A stretch of DNA of 12,846 nt from CAZTWC01 sp964617105 [NCBI: uncultured Myxococcia bacterium] (GCA_964617105.1 CAZTWC010000008.1:1-12846), one strand, 5' to 3'; shown: positions 1 through 7,688, numbered from the stretch's first letter. Notes: generated by a model not told the origin, from the sequence alone. A program made the numbers and translations.

Positions 1-1992
1 GAAGTGCCTATCGGAATTTCGGTAAATGAGGTTATCAATACCATTGGCGGCGGTTCTGCCTCCAGCAGCAAAATTAAGGCTGTTCAGACCGGCGGCCCTT
101 CTGGCGGTTGTATTCCGGCCCATAAATTCGATTTGCCAATCGACTATAAAAGTCTGGCTGATGCCGGTTCCATTATGGGTTCCGGTGGTATGATTGTGAT
201 GGATGAAAATACTTGCATGGTGGATGTGGCCAAGTATTTTATGAATTTCCTTAAGGATGAGTCGTGCGGCAAGTGTTTTACCTGCCGTAAGGGCATTCAG
301 CGGATGTATGAGTTGCTGGATGATATCTCCAAAGGTGAAGGCACTCTGGAAAAACTTGAACTTTTGGAAAAATTGGCCATTGTGATAAAAGATACCACCA
401 TGTGCGGTCTGGGACAATCTGCCTCAAATCCGGTATTAAGCACGCTTAGGTATTTTCTTAAAGAGTACAAAAGGCATATTGTCGACAAAAGATGTGATGC
501 TTTTGTTTGCAAAGAGTTAGTGGGTGCACCCTGCCAGTCAGCTTGTCCCATTGATACTGAACCATGGCGCTATATTGCACATCTGGAAAATGGTGAATAT
601 GAAAAAGCCTATTTGGCTATCCGGGAAACCAATCCGTTACCTTCGGTTTGTGCCCGGGTTTGCGATCACCGGTGTGAAACCAGATGCAAAATGAGTTCTA
701 CCGGCGACCAACCCATTGCCATCAGGGCTTTAAAACGGGTGATCACTGATCGTATAAATCCTCTATTTTATCAACCAGACTATAAACCCCTTAAATCGAT
801 TAAAACCGATAACAACGATTTGGAAACTCCCAATATTGCCATAGTCGGCTCTGGACCGGCCGGTTTGACCGCTGCCCATTATTTATCGGTTAATGGGTAT
901 CAGGTGACTGTATTTGAGGCGGAAAATGAGCCGGGTGGAATGTTGCTCTCCGGTATTCCTGCCTACCGGCTGCCCAGAAATGTATTGCGTTTGGAGATAA
1001 GTTCTCTTCTGGACGAAAATATAACCTTAAAATGCAACACCAGACTGGGAAAAGATATCACTGTGGATGGTCTTTTAAAAGAGGGGTATCGGGCAGTTTT
1101 TCTGGCTTTGGGAGCCCATAAAAGCCGCAAATTGAATATTGAAGGTGAAAATATGGAAGGGGTTTTGCCCTCCATGAAATTTCTAAAGGCTTTTAACCGG
1201 CATGGCCAGGCTAAAGGAGATGTGGTGGTGATTGGGGGCGGTAACTCAGCGGTAGATGCTGCCAGAACTGCCATCCGCCAGCCCGAAGTAAAAAGCGTTA
1301 CTATCCTCTACCGCCGTACCCGTCAAGAGATGCCCGCATACCATGAAGAGATAGAGGCAGCCTTAGAGGAGGGGATAAAACTTGAACCTTTGGTTTCGCC
1401 TATAAAAATCCACAGTAAAGATGGGCAATTATCCCAAATGGAATGCATTAGAAACAGTCTTGGCGAAATTGACTCCAGCGGCCGGAGAAGCCCAAAACCA
1501 CAATCGGGAACCGAGTATAGGTTATCTCTGGATACACTGATTGTGGCAATCAGTGAAGAGCCAGAAGTCGATTATTTGCCGGCTGACAATATTGAACTCA
1601 GTAAATGGCAAACCGTGGTGATTGATGATAAGACTTTTTCCACCAACCGGCCCGGGGTTTTTGCCGGCGGAGATGTGGTGAGGGGTCCCAGTACTGTGGT
1701 GGACGCTATTGCAGATGGTAAAAAGGTGGCGGCAATAATAGACCGTTATTTGAATCAGGAAGATTTAATTCAACCGGCGCAACTAGCGGTTCCCAAAATT
1801 TATGTGGAGCCGCCGGAATCTACTAGTGATGACACTGATGAGGCGGAGAGAGTCCAGGCCATCTTGAGTCCAGCGGAGTCGAGACAGGGAAATTTTAGAG
1901 AGGTAGAGAAATCTCTTGCCATAGAGGATGCAACTAAAGAGGCTAGGCGCTGCCTGCGGTGTGACTTGGAATTTACAAAATGTAATCAATAG
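1..1992 (+). CDS. NuoF-GltD fusion: NADH-dehydrogenase F-type C-terminus joined to an NAD(P)H-dependent GltD/NfnB-type flavoprotein (5' partial)
   Basis: The reading frame is open from the first base, so the N-terminal NuoF part (NADH and FMN binding) lies outside the window. Counting the first visible codon as 1, the NuoF C-terminus runs to about codon 170, with the [4Fe-4S] motif ESCGKCFTC (Cys89, Cys92, Cys95) and the distant ligand in MCGLGQ (Cys135). A GltD-type region follows. Its two N-terminal Fe-S cluster motifs are PCQSACP (about 177-182) and CARVCDHRCETRC (about 217-229). Next come an FAD Rossmann motif VGSGPAG (about 282-288), an NAD(P)H Rossmann motif GGGNSAVDAA (about 412-421) and the C-terminal FAD motif GVFAGGD (about 552-558). 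The protein ends in a CLRC...C cysteine tail. It probably passes electrons between NAD(H), NADP(H) and its partners encoded just downstream. The usual GltD 'IGQEP'-like segment reads AISEEP here, a small departure. Domain identity is secure. The reaction is inferred: it could be a transhydrogenase-like complex or the reductase arm of a glutamate synthase. Confidence 0.93.
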   Translation, partial: EVPIGISVNEVINTIGGGSASSSKIKAVQTGGPSGGCIPAHKFDLPIDYKSLADAGSIMGSGGMIVMDENTCMVDVAKYFMNFLKDESCGKCFTCRKGIQRMYELLDDISKGEGTLEKLELLEKLAIVIKDTTMCGLGQSASNPVLSTLRYFLKEYKRHIVDKRCDAFVCKELVGAPCQSACPIDTEPWRYIAHLENGEYEKAYLAIRETNPLPSVCARVCDHRCETRCKMSSTGDQPIAIRALKRVITDRINPLFYQPDYKPLKSIKTDNNDLETPNIAIVGSGPAGLTAAHYLSVNGYQVTVFEAENEPGGMLLSGIPAYRLPRNVLRLEISSLLDENITLKCNTRLGKDITVDGLLKEGYRAVFLALGAHKSRKLNIEGENMEGVLPSMKFLKAFNRHGQAKGDVVVIGGGNSAVDAARTAIRQPEVKSVTILYRRTRQEMPAYHEEIEAALEEGIKLEPLVSPIKIHSKDGQLSQMECIRNSLGEIDSSGRRSPKPQSGTEYRLSLDTLIVAISEEPEVDYLPADNIELSKWQTVVIDDKTFSTNRPGVFAGGDVVRGPSTVVDAIADGKKVAAIIDRYLNQEDLIQPAQLAVPKIYVEPPESTSDDTDEAERVQAILSPAESRQGNFREVEKSLAIEDATKEARRCLRCDLEFTKCNQ

Positions 1993-1996
1993 GAAG
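1991..1996 (+). promoter_or_regulatory. Ribosome binding site that sets the start of the ferredoxin subunit
   Basis: AGGAAG overlaps the stop codon of the upstream fusion gene and sits 8 nt before ATG 2005. The in-frame GTG at 1996 lies inside this site and has no Shine-Dalgarno sequence of its own. The ATG is therefore preferred, and the two genes are probably translationally coupled. Confidence 0.6.
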
Positions 1997-2004
1997 TGTT
2001 CAAG

Positions 2005-2676
2005 ATGATTAATTTAACTATCAATGGTCTGGATGTTTCTGTGGAAGAGGGTTATACCCTGTTGGAAGCGGCCAACTTTTTGGGCTTCCCTATTCCCACT
2101 CTTTGCCACCTGGAAGGACTGTCTCCCTATGGAGCCTGCCGGCTTTGTGTAGTTGAGATCGGTAAAGGCGCCAGTTCAAAGCTGGTATCGTCATGCACCT
2201 ATCCGGCTGAAAATGGCCTGGTGGTACGGACCGCCTCCAATCGGGTTCTTAGGGCCAGAAAAATGATTTTGGAGTTGCTTTTAGCGTCTTGCCCCCAGTC
2301 CAAAGTGATTCAGGATTTAGCCTCGGCCCATAATGTGAGGCAGCAGCGGTTTAAACAAGAACACGAGGATTGTATTCTTTGCGGTCTATGTGTTCGCATG
2401 TGCAACGAGCAGATGACTGGAAACGCTATCGGCTTTAGAGGCCGGGGTGAAAATCGTTCCATTGGCACCCCTTTTGATATTCGTTCCGAAGAGTGCCGGT
2501 TATGTGGCGGATGCAGTTATGTATGTCCCGCCTGCCAACTCAGATGTACTTATACCGAACCAGATAAAGCTATCTGCGGAGGTTGCGCCAACTTGAGCCC
2601 ACCCTGTGCGGCTCAGGATAAATTTGATGATATGATGTGTTACATGGACCCTTGCGTGGCCTGTGAAATTAAATAG
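2005..2676 (+). CDS. NuoG/HydA-type iron-sulfur subunit ([2Fe-2S] plus two [4Fe-4S] clusters, Cys-rich tail)
   Basis: This 223-residue soluble electron carrier corresponds to the N-terminal part of NuoG, of formate dehydrogenase alpha or of [FeFe]-hydrogenase HydA, without any catalytic domain. Cys34, Cys45, Cys48 and Cys64 have the spacing of the NuoG/HydA [2Fe-2S] domain. The His-Cys3 cluster of NuoG is absent; the linker has ASCPQSKVIQDLA instead. Two ferredoxin motifs follow: Cys123-x2-Cys126-x2-Cys129-x3-Cys133 and Cys164-x2-Cys167-x2-Cys170-x3-Cys174. After the second motif come Cys177, Cys181, Cys191, Cys194, Cys201, Cys212, Cys217 and Cys220, enough for at least one more metal site. 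The gene follows the NuoF-GltD fusion by 12 nt and precedes the FMN protein by 24 nt, so it probably wires these two proteins together. The ATG start rests on the AGGAAG site 8 nt upstream. Confidence 0.92.
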   Translation: MINLTINGLDVSVEEGYTLLEAANFLGFPIPTLCHLEGLSPYGACRLCVVEIGKGASSKLVSSCTYPAENGLVVRTASNRVLRARKMILELLLASCPQSKVIQDLASAHNVRQQRFKQEHEDCILCGLCVRMCNEQMTGNAIGFRGRGENRSIGTPFDIRSEECRLCGGCSYVCPACQLRCTYTEPDKAICGGCANLSPPCAAQDKFDDMMCYMDPCVACEIK

Positions 2677-2700
2677 TTACTAAAAGTCAAGGAGGAAAAT

Positions 2701-4284
2701 ATGTCTCTCTCTAATGTCAATGCTACTGCGGCAACACTTACGAAAAACCGTACCGAAGGGGCGATAGTTCCCACTTCTGGAATGTGTGTTACATGTGTTG
2801 ACGGTTGTGTCGGAATGTGCGAAATCGGCAAATCCGCCTACAGGGGACACGAAGTAATTTATCCCCAACCTTTTGGAGTGATAACTACAGCCGGAGAGAA
2901 AAGGTATCCAATTGATTATTCCCATTTCAATATTATGGGAACCGCGGTTGGCGCTTTAGGAGTTGAGGCAGACAGCGATAAGGCGATTTTTCCTGCCGTT
3001 GATTTGAATGTTACGTTTGGACATGATAACGGGATAAAATTTCGCTATCCCTGGATTATTCCCGGGATTGGCTCTACTAATATAGCCAAGAACAATTGGG
3101 ATGGGCTTGCCATTGGTACCGCTATTGCGGGAACCGGCCTTACTATAGGTGAAAATGTGGTGGGAATGGATCCCCAGGCAGTTTTTAAAAATGGCCGGGT
3201 GGTTGACACGGTTGACCTGAAAAATCGGGTAAAACTCTTTAAAGACCATCAACGTGACGGCTATGGAGCCACTATTGTCCAGGCCAATGTGGAAGATACC
3301 CGGTTGGGAACCCAAGAATACGCCATCCAGAAACTAGGGGTGGATATAGTGGAATTAAAATGGGGACAGGGGGCTAAAAATATTGGCGGCGAGGTTAAGA
3401 TTACCGATTTGAAAAGGGCGCAACTGCTCTATGACCGTGGTTATATTGTCCTTCCTGACCCCACCGATCCGGTGGTGATTAGGGCTTTTGAGCGTGGCGC
3501 TTTCAAAGAGTTTGAAAGACACTCACGCCTGGGCATGGTTGAGGAAGAGTCTTTTGCCAAGCGGGTGGAAGAGTTACGCCAGGCTGGGGCTAAATATATA
3601 TTTTTGAAAACCGGTGCCTATAGACCGGCTGATTTGGCTCGGGCCATTGCCTATGCCTCCAAATACAAGATCGATCTTTTAACGGTTGACGGAGCCGGAG
3701 GCGGTACCGGCATGAGCCCCTGGAGAATGATGAATGAATGGGGAATGCCTCCGGTGGAGTTACACTCTTTGTTATACCAATATGCCAAGCGGATTGCCGA
3801 CCGGGGACAGTATGTTCCGCCTTTGGCTCTGGCCGGTGGCTTTACCTTTGAAGATCAGATATTCAAGGGGCTGTCTCTGGGCGCGCCTTTTGTTAAATTG
3901 ATTGGTATGGCTCGCAGCCCTATTGCTGCTGTTATGGTAGGTAAAACCATAGGACGCACCATCGATCGAAACGAGGTGCCTGTTTATGTGGAGCGTTTTG
4001 GCAAAACCAGAGATGAAATTTTTGTGACTTCAGCCCACTTGCGGGATCAGTTGGGTGATGCAGAGTTTGAAAAATTACCCACCGGGGCTATCGGTCTTTA
4101 CACCTACTATGAGCGTCTGGGCCAGGGTTTACGCCAGTTGATGTGTGGCAGCCGAAAATTTAATCTGGGATACATGACCAGAGATGATCTAGCCGCCCTA
4201 ACCCAGGACGCTGCTGATATCAGTGGAATTCAATTTCTGATGGATGTTGATAAAGCCGAGGTGGATAGTATTCTGGAATTTTAA
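2701..4284 (+). CDS. FMN-binding glutamate synthase family protein (GltB2-type), no glutaminase domain
   Basis: This 527-residue protein is the stand-alone central/FMN-binding region of glutamate synthase, of the kind found in archaea and many anaerobic bacteria. A very good ribosome site, AAGGAGG at 2689-2695, stands 5 nt before the ATG. The TIM-barrel signatures are clear: KWGQGAKNIGGEV (glutamate-synthase 'QGAKPG' region), LKTGAYRPADLA, and VDGAGGGTGMSPW for the flavin phosphate. LALAGGF follows. No N-terminal amidotransferase domain with a leading catalytic Cys is present. The Cys-rich [3Fe-4S] motif that follows the FMN site in classical GltB is also missing; the matching stretch reads GMARSPIAAVMVG. 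Instead Cys29-x2-Cys32-x3-Cys36-x3-Cys40 near the N-terminus could bind an Fe-S cluster. Known family chemistry would be reductive amination of 2-oxoglutarate. With no glutaminase visible, the nitrogen donor, and even the substrate, are open. It is the last gene of the redox operon. Confidence 0.9.
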   Translation: MSLSNVNATAATLTKNRTEGAIVPTSGMCVTCVDGCVGMCEIGKSAYRGHEVIYPQPFGVITTAGEKRYPIDYSHFNIMGTAVGALGVEADSDKAIFPAVDLNVTFGHDNGIKFRYPWIIPGIGSTNIAKNNWDGLAIGTAIAGTGLTIGENVVGMDPQAVFKNGRVVDTVDLKNRVKLFKDHQRDGYGATIVQANVEDTRLGTQEYAIQKLGVDIVELKWGQGAKNIGGEVKITDLKRAQLLYDRGYIVLPDPTDPVVIRAFERGAFKEFERHSRLGMVEEESFAKRVEELRQAGAKYIFLKTGAYRPADLARAIAYASKYKIDLLTVDGAGGGTGMSPWRMMNEWGMPPVELHSLLYQYAKRIADRGQYVPPLALAGGFTFEDQIFKGLSLGAPFVKLIGMARSPIAAVMVGKTIGRTIDRNEVPVYVERFGKTRDEIFVTSAHLRDQLGDAEFEKLPTGAIGLYTYYERLGQGLRQLMCGSRKFNLGYMTRDDLAALTQDAADISGIQFLMDVDKAEVDSILEF

Positions 4285-4298
4285 GAACGAAAATAATT

Positions 4299-4318
4299 CC
4301 CGGGATTGAAATCCCGGG
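4299..4318. terminator. Hairpin between convergent genes, probable bidirectional terminator
   Basis: CCCGGGAT (4299-4306) and ATCCCGGG (4311-4318) form a perfect 8-bp, GC-rich stem with a TGAA loop. It lies 14 nt past the stop of the FMN protein and 4 nt past the stop of the convergent acyltransferase. On the minus strand the stem is followed by a T-rich AATTATTTTC, which fits an intrinsic terminator for the leftward operon. On the plus strand there is no clear T run, so termination in that direction is less certain. Confidence 0.65.
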
Positions 4319-4322
4319 TTGA

Positions 4323-5591
4323 CTACTCCAAATTCTTTATAATTTCGAATACTTCTTCGGTGCTCAAGATATGGTCTGAAAACTTGGCATGCTCAAAGAT
4401 AGCATCCACTAACTGCTCCGAAGGCTTTATTCCCATAGTCTGCAGCCAATAGACAACATTGGATTTACCGCTAACCGGCCCTATCTCTATAAGTTGCTCG
4501 CTACCAATAGCATGGGCCGGCACGCCGGAATAGACAAAATCGGCCAGCCAACTATCGTCACTCTTTTTAATAGCCTTAATTATAGCGGCAGCATGGACAC
4601 CGGTGGCGGTTCTAAAGGCATCGTTTCCAATGGCTGGATAGTTATAGGGGATTGGAACCTGGCAGGCATTGGCTACAAAGTGGCAATAGTCGTTGAGAGC
4701 GTGCAAATCACGTTTATAGTAGCCCATCAAGTAGAGGTTGATCAGAATTTGATCCAGGGCGGCATTACCGCAGCGTTCACCTATTCCAAGACAAGTACCG
4801 TGTATCCGGTCAACACCGGCGTCTATGGCTGCCACCAGGGTGTTGCATAGTCCCAGCCCCTTGTCGTTGTGCCCATGCCAGTCAATTTTCACATCTTCTC
4901 CAGCATCCCAAACCACTTTTTTAATATAGTCGAGGAGGTTGATTACCCCATCGGGAGTTGCGTAACCAACTGTATCACAAACACAGATACGTTGGGCGCC
5001 GTTTTGAATGGCCACTGAGTAAAGATGCTTCAATATTCTGGGATCGGCTCTGGTGGTATCTTCGGTAACATACATTACCGGAATTTGGTTGCTAACACAA
5101 AATTTAACACTTTCCTCGGTGTTTTTCAGCATCCTGGAAAGACTCCACTCTTCGGCATAGCGTCTAATAGCACTAGAACCGATAAATATCTGAGCCTCAA
5201 TGGGGATACCGGCCCGCTGCGAGATTTCTACGATAGGTTCAATATCGCCAACAACGGTTCTAGCGGCACAGGCTGGCTTAACATCCATTTTACAATTAAC
5301 AATCTCTTGGGCCAAACGGAGCACATCCTGCTGGACCATTTCGCCTGCCGCTGGCAGACCTATATCCGCGCAATTGATGCCTAACTCATTAATATAATGG
5401 AGTATTTTTAGTTTCTGTTCGATGGTAGGCATTTTGACCGAGGGAGACTGTAATCCATCCCTGAGGGTTTCATCATCGGTCTCCACATTGACAATCCTGC
5501 GGTTAAATAGGTTTCTGGTGTCTTCTCCCAGGTAATTAACGTCATTCCAGGAGTATATTAGACTCTCTTTCAAACCGTTTTTATCTTCCAT
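4323..5591 (-). CDS. DRE-TIM acyltransferase of the 2-isopropylmalate/homocitrate synthase family, catalytic part only
   Basis: This 422-residue protein is predicted to condense an acyl-CoA with a 2-oxo acid. The active-site motif DETLRDGLQ starts at residue 40 (metal-ligand Asp40, catalytic Arg44). The metal-binding HGHND is at 239-243 (His239, His241). GIGERCGN at 269-276 matches the 'GxGERxGN' segment shared by LeuA and homocitrate synthases, which argues against HMG-CoA lyase. The C-terminal half (around VSGKSNVVYWL, 373-383) looks like the LeuA linker subdomain. The allosteric LeuA dimer domain that brings typical LeuA to more than 500 residues is absent, so feedback control by leucine is unlikely. 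An AGAGGTG site 5 nt upstream supports the ATG. It follows the ppiD-like gene by 62 nt. No leu or lys pathway gene is nearby, so the substrate (isopropylmalate, citramalate, homocitrate or other) cannot be assigned. Confidence 0.88.
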   Translation of the reverse strand: MEDKNGLKESLIYSWNDVNYLGEDTRNLFNRRIVNVETDDETLRDGLQSPSVKMPTIEQKLKILHYINELGINCADIGLPAAGEMVQQDVLRLAQEIVNCKMDVKPACAARTVVGDIEPIVEISQRAGIPIEAQIFIGSSAIRRYAEEWSLSRMLKNTEESVKFCVSNQIPVMYVTEDTTRADPRILKHLYSVAIQNGAQRICVCDTVGYATPDGVINLLDYIKKVVWDAGEDVKIDWHGHNDKGLGLCNTLVAAIDAGVDRIHGTCLGIGERCGNAALDQILINLYLMGYYKRDLHALNDYCHFVANACQVPIPYNYPAIGNDAFRTATGVHAAAIIKAIKKSDDSWLADFVYSGVPAHAIGSEQLIEIGPVSGKSNVVYWLQTMGIKPSEQLVDAIFEHAKFSDHILSTEEVFEIIKNLE

Positions 5592-5653
5592 AGTTACACC
5601 TCTAATCTGCCAGTTTATAATCAGTTAAGATTTATATTATTGGTTAAAAAAAA

Positions 5654-7255
5654 TTATTTATCATAGGAAAGGATCAATGGATTGATAACAATATCTTTTT
5701 CAGCCCGTTTTTCTTTCACCCACGCATCGACTACCTGTTGCTTTTTTTTCTCCAAGAGTTCCTTACGGGTTTTCTCTTTTTCATCTTTAAATTTTTCCAT
5801 GTCCGCTTCTTTCCGCTCTTTAAGGGAGATGAGAAAGAATTTTTCGTTTACTTCAAATATTTTTTTCGGGGCGGGTTTCTCTTTGGTCAAATGGATGGCT
5901 GCTTTGGAAACTTCATCGGCCATACCAATATTAAAAACATATTCCTGTCCAGGAGAGAAATCCCCGGTTTCCTCAATTATTAAGCCATAAGAGTTGGGCT
6001 TCTCTACCCTTTTTTCCTCTCCCTGGGCATCAGAGACCGTATCATCTTTAGATTCGCCATCCTCTTTTATTTCCACGGACGGTTTGGGGATCAACTGCTC
6101 AAAGGGGGTCTTGGCTTTAAACTGGGCCAGGTAATTTTCCGCCTCTTTTTTAGCCGCCTTTTTTTGGTGCTCATCATTAATCAGTTGGCGGGCAATCTCT
6201 TCTTCCACCTCTTCAAAGGTTTTACTGGTGGGTTTTTTGATCTCTTCACACTTTATTATGTGATAACCAAAAATAGATTCCACCGGCTTACTTACCTCAC
6301 CCTCTTTCAGAGCAAAAGCGGCCATTTCAAAAGGCTTAACCATTTTGCCACGGCTGAAAAATCCAAGGTCCCCTCCCTTATCCTTGGTGGTGGTATCCTG
6401 GGAGTATTTTATTGCCAAATCGGCAAAATTTTCTTTAGGCGCTTCCAGGGAGATCTGTTCAATTTTGGCCTGGGCGTTTAGTCTTTCTTCCGGGGGAGCG
6501 TCTTTTGGCACTTTGATCAGAATATGGCGTGCTCTCACTTGCTTGGGAGTTTTATATTTAGATTTGTGATTATTGTAGTAATCTTTTAATTTTTGGGGTT
6601 CATCCTTTTTAAGGGCGGCTATCTCCTCTGCCTCGATATTTTTCCTGGGGGGGAATTGGTCTGGGGCGAACTTGATAAATTGAAGGTTGATTTTTTCCTG
6701 GTCGTTTTTGTAGGCTTCTTCAACTTCAGAGTTGGAAACGTGAACCAATCGCATTAAGGAGTTGCTGAATTGTTGGGCGATAAGATCCCTTTTAAATTGT
6801 AGTTCGAAATTACTTAAAGAGGTTTGGAAATAGTAATTGACTATTTTTTGGTACAGGGCGAAGTCGAAGTTATCTCCCTGTTTAAAAAAGGGCATCTCTT
6901 TGATGGCTTTAATCAGGATTTCTTCCGGAATTCGTACCCCCATCTTCTTGGCTTCTAAGGCTAGCAACCGGTTGCGGATAATATTTTGCATAACCTGATT
7001 TTTTAATTTTAACTTTTTGGCTATTTCCTGGTTAAAGGTGGGCATTTGACTTTTATAACGTTCATAAATCCGAGAATAAGAAAATTGAAATTCACCCTGG
7101 GAGATCAATTTTCCGTCAATTTTTGCTGCCCAGGGAGTTCCACCCTCCAACCCTTTGCTGCCAGGACCAAAATAGACCGCAAAAACCACGATAATAATGC
7201 CGAAGAGTAAATAGATTAAAAATGACCTTTGATGGTCGCGCATTTTACTGAGCAT
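5654..7255 (-). CDS. ppiD: PpiD/SurA-type membrane-anchored peptidyl-prolyl cis-trans isomerase
   Basis: This 533-residue periplasmic folding helper is anchored by one N-terminal helix (about 11-29, FLIYLLFGIIIVVFAVYFG) after a short positive stretch. A SurA/PpiD-like helical chaperone region runs to about residue 230. A parvulin (PPIC) domain follows at about 236-340, with the recognisable RARHILIKVP, GGDLGFFSRGKM and FGYHIIKCEE segments. The C-terminal part is highly charged and rich in Lys and Glu, and has a second globular portion around 430-500. One parvulin domain and one membrane anchor fit PpiD better than SurA. The start is the ATG at 7255, because GAGGTG at 7262-7267 stands 6 nt upstream. 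A GTG at 7264 and an ATG at 7243 are also in frame but less well placed. The protein probably assists newly exported outer-membrane or periplasmic proteins. Confidence 0.88.
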   Translation of the reverse strand: MLSKMRDHQRSFLIYLLFGIIIVVFAVYFGPGSKGLEGGTPWAAKIDGKLISQGEFQFSYSRIYERYKSQMPTFNQEIAKKLKLKNQVMQNIIRNRLLALEAKKMGVRIPEEILIKAIKEMPFFKQGDNFDFALYQKIVNYYFQTSLSNFELQFKRDLIAQQFSNSLMRLVHVSNSEVEEAYKNDQEKINLQFIKFAPDQFPPRKNIEAEEIAALKKDEPQKLKDYYNNHKSKYKTPKQVRARHILIKVPKDAPPEERLNAQAKIEQISLEAPKENFADLAIKYSQDTTTKDKGGDLGFFSRGKMVKPFEMAAFALKEGEVSKPVESIFGYHIIKCEEIKKPTSKTFEEVEEEIARQLINDEHQKKAAKKEAENYLAQFKAKTPFEQLIPKPSVEIKEDGESKDDTVSDAQGEEKRVEKPNSYGLIIEETGDFSPGQEYVFNIGMADEVSKAAIHLTKEKPAPKKIFEVNEKFFLISLKERKEADMEKFKDEKEKTRKELLEKKKQQVVDAWVKEKRAEKDIVINPLILSYDK

Positions 7256-7347
7256 GATTGGCACCTCGGATATATATAATAATAATATTGAAAAAAGTGA
7301 GTTTATAGAATTGTAAAGAAAAATTCAAGAATTATCACCATATGCTC
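7256..7347 (-). other. AT-rich gap upstream of ppiD
   Basis: The gap holds the GAGGTG ribosome site of ppiD (7262-7267). Read on the minus strand there is also a possible weak promoter, TTGAAT (7323-7328) and TATAAA (7302-7307). Its spacing is only 15 bp, so I do not insist on it. No gene is visible here. The ppiD gene may be co-transcribed with the broken CGGC gene upstream or have its own promoter. Confidence 0.3.
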
Positions 7348-7688
7348 TCAATAATCGTGAGTACCAATTATGACCTGTTTACCTGTTTTTTCTTCTAGAA
7401 CTTTTTGCATTTTGTTTAAATCCAGGGTGCAGCCGCCGGTTTCGGTGGCCAGTTTCATGCAGGTCCCCAAAAATATAACTTTAGGCTCCCTTTCCAGTCC
7501 GGCTGCAGCCTGAGTTATCATTTTTACTCTTGGAACCAAAAGGCCCGGACAATCTCCACAATCGGTCATGGATACAACATCGATGCTGTCAAAATTACCG
7601 TATTGACCATTTTTTTCCTTGATGGCCTTAAGCCGATACAGGAATGGTCTTTTATTTTTTTACAATAAAAAATTGCCGCTCTGGTCAT
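7348..7688 (-). pseudogene. CGGC-domain protein gene broken by a frameshift
   Basis: Two adjoining minus-strand frames together encode one small protein of the CGGC-domain type, a Cys-rich, putatively metal-binding family of unknown function. The first part starts at ATG 7688, with AAGGA 7 nt upstream. It reads MTRAAIFYCKKIKDHSCIG, then leaves the family pattern and stops at TGA 7566-7568. The second part is in the -1 frame. It is open from just after a TAA at 7660-7662 and reads RLKAIKEKNGQYGNFDSIDV, followed by VSMTDCGDCPGLLVPRVKM and the C-terminal IFLGTCMK and TGGCTLDL segments, to the stop at 7348-7350. Comparison with the family suggests the junction lies near 7631-7640, where a few residues also seem to be missing, so a small deletion is likely. 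A sequencing or assembly error is possible. Programmed frameshifting is less likely, because slipping at the A7 run would remove the conserved DHSC segment. Confidence 0.75.

Noticed and set aside
1996-2004. GTG start for the ferredoxin subunit
   Set aside because: The codon lies within the AGGAAG ribosome site that properly serves ATG 2005.
4494-4850. Plus-strand open frame inside the acyltransferase gene
   Set aside because: It overlaps the conserved HGHND and GxGERxGN coding region of the minus-strand gene and shows no protein-like pattern of its own.
5025-5397. Two plus-strand open frames inside the acyltransferase gene
   Set aside because: Both are shadows of the minus-strand gene with no ribosome site and no family features.
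7662-7679. A7 run as a programmed -1 frameshift site in the CGGC gene
   Set aside because: The codon phasing (T AAA AAA A) is poor for tandem slippage, and a slip there would remove the conserved DHSC segment encoded downstream in the first frame.
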